Assembly (NCBI GenBank): GCA_050741915.1
Contig: JBOGEX010000148.1
Location: 1-26,189 of the forward strand
Length of the DNA: 26,189 bases
Source of the DNA: JACCTH01 sp050741915
Lineage (GTDB): Bacteria > Actinomycetota > Acidimicrobiia > Spongiisociales > ZC4RG35
Reading direction: 5' to 3'
The notes beneath the pieces are model-generated. The model searched no databases, was not told where the DNA came from, and saw only the letters and a list, made by a program, of their open reading frames with translations. The number at the start of each line of letters is the position of its first letter. Positions within the stretch are counted from its first letter, which is position 1. Below, piece after piece: positions 23,615 to 26,189 of the stretch. The translations under genes and the position numbers were made by a program.

Positions 23615-23989
23615 CTATATGCGCTCGAGCGGCGAGGGTTCGTGGCCGGTGGCATGGCCGCAGATCTGACACTTCGGTAGCCCGGGGGCCACTTTGGAGC
23701 CACATGACGTGCAGGTGGTCGGCATCTTCGACCTGCGCCCGTCGGCACTTCCGTCCTGAGCATCGAGCTCGGCGATCATGGTGGCGAGCTCCTCGTCAGT
23801 GTGGCCGTCCTTTTTCAACATCGTCCAAAAGGCTTCGACGACCAGGAGCAGGCGATCGACTCTCTCGTTGAGGGCATCGACGTCAGCCACCGACCCCTTA
23901 TCAAACATCGCATTGGCCACCACGCTCATCCCCGAGGCGCGGTTGGCCGCACGGCTTCCCAGGACGTAACCGGCAATCATCGGCAGCAT
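23615..23989 (-). CDS. Small protein with C-terminal zinc ribbon
   Basis: The 124-residue protein has a hydrophobic start (MLPMIAGYVLGSRAANRAS), a helical middle (DVDALNERVDRLLLVVEAFW) and a zinc ribbon CTSCGSKVAPGLPKCQICG with Cys93, 96, 107 and 110. Its function is unknown to me. The ATG has pyrimidines ahead of it (CTCTCCCCC), so it is either leaderless or the start is elsewhere. It is directly upstream of, and coupled to, the peroxidase-related gene (2 bp gap to the GTG). It diverges from the broken HNH gene across about 110 bp. Confidence 0.7.
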   Translation of the reverse strand: MLPMIAGYVLGSRAANRASGMSVVANAMFDKGSVADVDALNERVDRLLLVVEAFWTMLKKDGHTDEELATMIAELDAQDGSADGRRSKMPTTCTSCGSKVAPGLPKCQICGHATGHEPSPLERI

Positions 23990-24101
23990 GGGGGAGAGGA
24001 TATCGGCCGATGCGCCAGCCGCGCGGGGCGGTAGTTAATAGGTGGCCCGCGGACTAGATCGTTTTTCTCGATCTGTCACACTCAAACTGTACGTTCTCCC
24101 C

Positions 24102-24763
24102 GTGGAGTGCTCGGTGGGTAATTGTGGAAATCGCGCCGTAAGCCAGGGTTTTTGCGACAAGCACTACAAGCGCTGGCGAAAGTACGGCGATCCGGAGAAG
24201 GGGGCCCGGAGTCAGATCAACCCTGCAGCGTCGAACGTTGCCCCAACCCAGCCGAGGCGAGAACCCTCTGCCACGGCCATTACCTCGCGCTCTTGAGGCG
24301 TGGAGAGTTGCCAACGCGCTTGCTAAGCGACCGACTGCCGAGGTCTTGTTCGGTCGACGGTTGCAACCGATCTATGAACTCAAGGGGTCTTTGCAGGTCC
24401 CATATGCTTCGTCTTCAGATCAAGGGCGATGTCCTGGCGGAAGTGCCAATTCGAGAGGTTGAAGGGATCGAATACTTGAAGGGCGGATATAGATGAGTAC
24501 CGGCGCCAATCGGCCTGCGGCATCTAACCGCTGGTGAAAGAACCGTCGCTGAACACCGGTTGGTAATGGCGGTATTCCTTGGCAGGCCACTGAATGCTGA
24601 GGAAGTTGTTCATCATCGGAACGGTCTGCGAACGGATAATCGAATTGAGAACCTGGAACTCTGGTCGGTTGCTCAACCAAAGGGCCAGCGCATCGAGGAC
24701 AGGGTCGAGTTCCCTTTGGAAGTGCTTCGAAGATACCGACCACACCTCCTCGCACCCGAGTGA
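24102..24763 (+). pseudogene. Zinc-knuckle/HNH endonuclease gene broken by a frameshift and an in-frame TGA
   Basis: Three C-x4-C-x9-C-x2-H knuckles are encoded: CSVGNCGNR with FCDKHY (first frame from GTG 24102), then CSVERC with LCHGHY and CSVDGC with LCRSHM (second frame). An HNH_3-type domain with HRLVMAVFLGRPL, VVHHRNGLRTDNRIENLELW and a C-terminal tail ending ERYRP-like RRYRPHLLAPE lies in the second frame. The two frames join at the G5 run near 24199-24203 if one G is added. A TGA at 24494-24496 interrupts the second frame just before the HNH part, after GGYR. The intact family architecture is known in actinobacteria. Both lesions could instead be programmed recoding or sequencing errors. 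It lies 15 bp from the 3' end of a tRNA gene. Confidence 0.7.
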
Positions 24764-24777
24764 GAGGTCAGTTGCGG

Positions 24778-24850
24778 CAGCCCCGACCGGGTTCGAACCG
24801 GCGTCTTCAGCTTGAGAGGCTGATATCCTTGACCACTAGACGACGGGGCC
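24778..24850 (-). tRNA. tRNA-Glu (CTC anticodon)
   Basis: The minus strand folds as a cloverleaf: acceptor arms GGCCCCG and CGGGGCT (first pair G-U), D-arm GTC..AGTGGTC.., anticodon stem TCAGC/GCTGA with loop CTCTCAA, T-arm GCCGG-TTCGAAC-CCGGT. Anticodon CTC at the middle of the loop reads Glu codon GAG. The CCA tail is not encoded. It follows tRNA-Gln after 4 bp. Confidence 0.95.
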
Positions 24851-24854
24851 TAAG

Positions 24855-24926
24855 CTCGGGGGGAAGGACTTGAACCCTCAATAACAGGGCCAGAACCTGT
24901 CGTGTTGCCGATTACACCACCCCCGA
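24855..24926 (-). tRNA. tRNA-Gln (CTG anticodon)
   Basis: The minus strand folds with acceptor TCGGGGG/CCCCCGA, anticodon stem ACAGG/CCTGT, loop TTCTGGC (anticodon CTG, reads CAG) and T-arm GAGGG-TTCAAGT-CCTTC. All stems pair apart from one G-T in the T stem. It is upstream of tRNA-Glu with a 4-bp spacer, so both probably come from one transcript. Confidence 0.95.
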
Positions 24927-24967
24927 AATGGGCGCGCCTTCGAATGATGAAGACGAGTGCGGCAGTA

Positions 24968-24973
24968 ATTCTA
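24968..24973 (-). promoter_or_regulatory. Possible -10 element of the tRNA-Gln/Glu operon
   Basis: The minus strand reads TAGAAT, 41 bases before the tRNA-Gln 5' end. No clean -35 is found at 17 bp; TTGGTC lies at a 14-bp spacing, which is too short. The assignment is tentative. Confidence 0.3.
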
Positions 24974-25042
24974 GTTGAGACCGCTGCGACCAAGGCACGC
25001 CTTCGTCGGGCGGCGCTCGCCCGCGGGCCACTGGCCGGCCCC

Positions 25043-25146
25043 GCAAAATTCGTCGCACCACGACGGCTTCCGAGCAAATTCGTCCACGACCGACCCCCGG
25101 TCGCACTGCGACAAATATGCTGAGAGACGGTCGCCCTTCGACAAAT
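25043..25146. repeat. Short direct repeats with palindromic arms upstream of the tRNA operon
   Basis: CGGTCGCACTGCGACAAAT at 25098-25116 is repeated as CGGTCGCCCTTCGACAAAT at 25128-25146, a 30-bp period with 2 differences in 19. The core GTCGC-ACT-GCGAC of the first is a perfect inverted repeat. Two looser copies of a GCAAA(A)TTCGTC motif start at 25043 and 25074. No gene was supported in 24974-25192. These may be binding sites, short hairpins or a degenerate intergenic repeat. Confidence 0.5.
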
Positions 25147-25192
25147 TTTTTTGTCTCGGTGGAGCGAAGCCGAAGCTTGTCTGGCACAGCGC

Positions 25193-25897
25193 CTAGCTGC
25201 GGCCGAAGACTGGTACCGCCGCTCCGTTGATCACGCCCGAGTCCTCTGACAGCAAGAACTCGGCCACGGCGGCGATCTCGTCTGGTGTCGGCCAGGTGAT
25301 GTAATCGGCGTAAGGAGCCGTCGCTCTGGTCGCTGGGGTGTCGATCACCGAAGGCAGCAAGACATTGCAGGTGACCTTGGTCCCGTCGAGTTCCTGGGCG
25401 ATGGTTTTTCCGAGAGCGACCACCCCGGCTTTGGCGGCGTTGAAGGCGGCCTGACCTCCCGGGGTGTCAAAGGCGGCTCGGCTTCCTACTAATAACAGCC
25501 TGCCCCAGCCGGCCGCCTTGAGATGGGGCAGCGCCGCCCGCGCCGTGTAAAAGGCCGAGCGGAGATTGAGGTCGATCATCCGCTCGAACCGCAAGTCATC
25601 GGTGTCTTCGACATCACGTCCCCCCGCCCAGCCGCCGACGAGAGAGCAGACGACATGGATCGCTCCGTGTTGCTCGGCGATCTCTTTCATCAGACCGCCG
25701 ATTGCCTCGGGGTTGGTGGCGTCGACGCGGCGGAGACCGATGCGTTCATCGTCGACGTCGAACTGAGTCTCGAAGCGCTCTGCTTCCTCAGGGAGCAGGT
25801 ACGTCAACGCCAGGCGGTAATCGTTTCGGACCAGGCGGCCCACCAGCGCACTGCCCAGACCACCGGTTCCTCCGGTTATTACAGCGACCTTGCTCAA
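25193..25897 (-). CDS. Short-chain dehydrogenase/reductase-like protein with Phe at the catalytic Tyr position
   Basis: The 234-residue protein has a Rossmann nucleotide site TGGTGGLG at 8-15, Asn111 in DLNLRS, Ser139 in VGSRAAF and a C-terminal motif GVINGAAVPVFGRS, so the SDR fold is clear. The catalytic YxxxK reads FNAAK (Phe152, Lys156), 13 residues after Ser139 as expected. The codon is TTC at 25442-25444. I chose TTG 25897 (MSKVAVITGG); a GTG at 25924 adds nine residues. Neither start has a strong ribosome site. Whether it is still an active reductase is open. It diverges from the ABC ATPase gene. Confidence 0.85.
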   Translation of the reverse strand: MSKVAVITGGTGGLGSALVGRLVRNDYRLALTYLLPEEAERFETQFDVDDERIGLRRVDATNPEAIGGLMKEIAEQHGAIHVVCSLVGGWAGGRDVEDTDDLRFERMIDLNLRSAFYTARAALPHLKAAGWGRLLLVGSRAAFDTPGGQAAFNAAKAGVVALGKTIAQELDGTKVTCNVLLPSVIDTPATRATAPYADYITWPTPDEIAAVAEFLLSEDSGVINGAAVPVFGRS

Positions 25898-25990
25898 GGG
25901 AATCTCTCTACCTTTCGGCTCCACATCCGGGGCGCGTCTAGAACCCTCATGGTAGGTTCGAACACGCAGCGTATTAGAGGAGGACGCAAG

Positions 25991-26189
25991 GTGGCTTCCA
26001 TTACCTTCGACAAGGTCGGCAAGGTCTATCCGGGCGGGAACCGGGTGATCACCGACGTTAGCCTCAACATCTCCGACGGCGAGTTCCTGGTCCTGGTCGG
26101 CCCCTCCGGTTGTGGCAAGTCGACCCTCCTGCGGATGATCGCCGGGTTGGAGGAGATCACCGAGGGGGATCTCAAGATCGGGGAGCGGG
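25991..26189 (+). CDS. ABC transporter ATP-binding protein, sugar (UgpC/MsmK-like) type, 3' truncated
   Basis: The visible 66 residues begin MASITFDKVGKVYPGGNRV and include a Walker A GPSGCGKSTLLRMIAGLEEIT, as in UgpC/MsmK/MalK family ATPases that energise sugar or glycerol-phosphate import. The GTG start has GAGGAGGA six bases upstream. The gene continues past the window edge. Which transporter it serves cannot be seen. Confidence 0.85.
   Translation, partial: MASITFDKVGKVYPGGNRVITDVSLNISDGEFLVLVGPSGCGKSTLLRMIAGLEEITEGDLKIGER

Noticed and set aside
24102..24926. Integrated mobile element at the tRNA pair
   Set aside because: No integrase, attachment-site duplication or flanking repeat of the tRNA 3' end was seen. 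The HNH gene alone is not enough.
25043..25146. CRISPR array
   Set aside because: There are only two close copies, no spacer-length regularity over several units and no cas gene in the window.

Overview
The window looks like a chromosome segment of a GC-rich, monoderm actinobacterium, most plausibly of the Acidimicrobiia type. This lineage call is an inference from gene content, not from a phylogenetic marker. The supporting genes are a WhiB iron-sulfur regulator, a bacterial proteasome activator (Bpa/PafE), an SdhCAB complex of the actinobacterial Sdh1 type, a BldC/excisionase-like HTH protein and a secretin-less Tad pilus locus. No transposase, prophage core gene or CRISPR array was seen.

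Layout. Positions 1-1034 hold the 3' end of malate dehydrogenase, an HU protein, a strong bidirectional hairpin terminator and a convergent SCP2-like gene. From 1140 to 10535 the minus strand carries four successive TadE-TadG pairs. Each has a small pilin-like TadE gene followed, with a few bases of overlap or spacing, by a large TadG-like gene with one N-terminal membrane segment and a long exported domain. A DapA-family aldolase/lyase gene and a 65-residue membrane protein sit among them. From 10778 to 14203 is sdhCAB (minus strand), divergent from a whiB gene preceded by a putative 15-codon leader peptide. Positions 14707-16256 hold bpa, a doubtful small ORF, a small HTH protein and a coiled-coil protein with two LSm-like halves.

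Positions 16339-23026 are a tightly overlapped plus-strand Tad/Flp operon: CpaB, CpaE/TadZ, TadA, TadB, TadC, a mini-pilin, two TadE-like proteins, a TadG-like protein and a membrane-anchored protein of unknown function. The window shows no prepilin peptidase and no secretin. Positions 23031-26189 hold an AhpD-like peroxidase-related gene, a zinc-ribbon protein, a broken zinc-knuckle/HNH endonuclease gene, tandem tRNA-Gln and tRNA-Glu genes, a short repeat region, an SDR protein whose catalytic Tyr is replaced by Phe, and the start of a sugar-type ABC ATPase.

How the parts may fit together: the plus-strand operon supplies the motor, platform and pilin of a Tad pilus. The four minus-strand TadE-TadG pairs look like an expanded set of minor-pilin or tip/anchor modules that could be alternative accessories to that one machine. 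Three of the four large TadG proteins share a Cys-bearing exported core and the fourth is unrelated beyond its N-terminus. I consider this expansion the most interesting part of the window.
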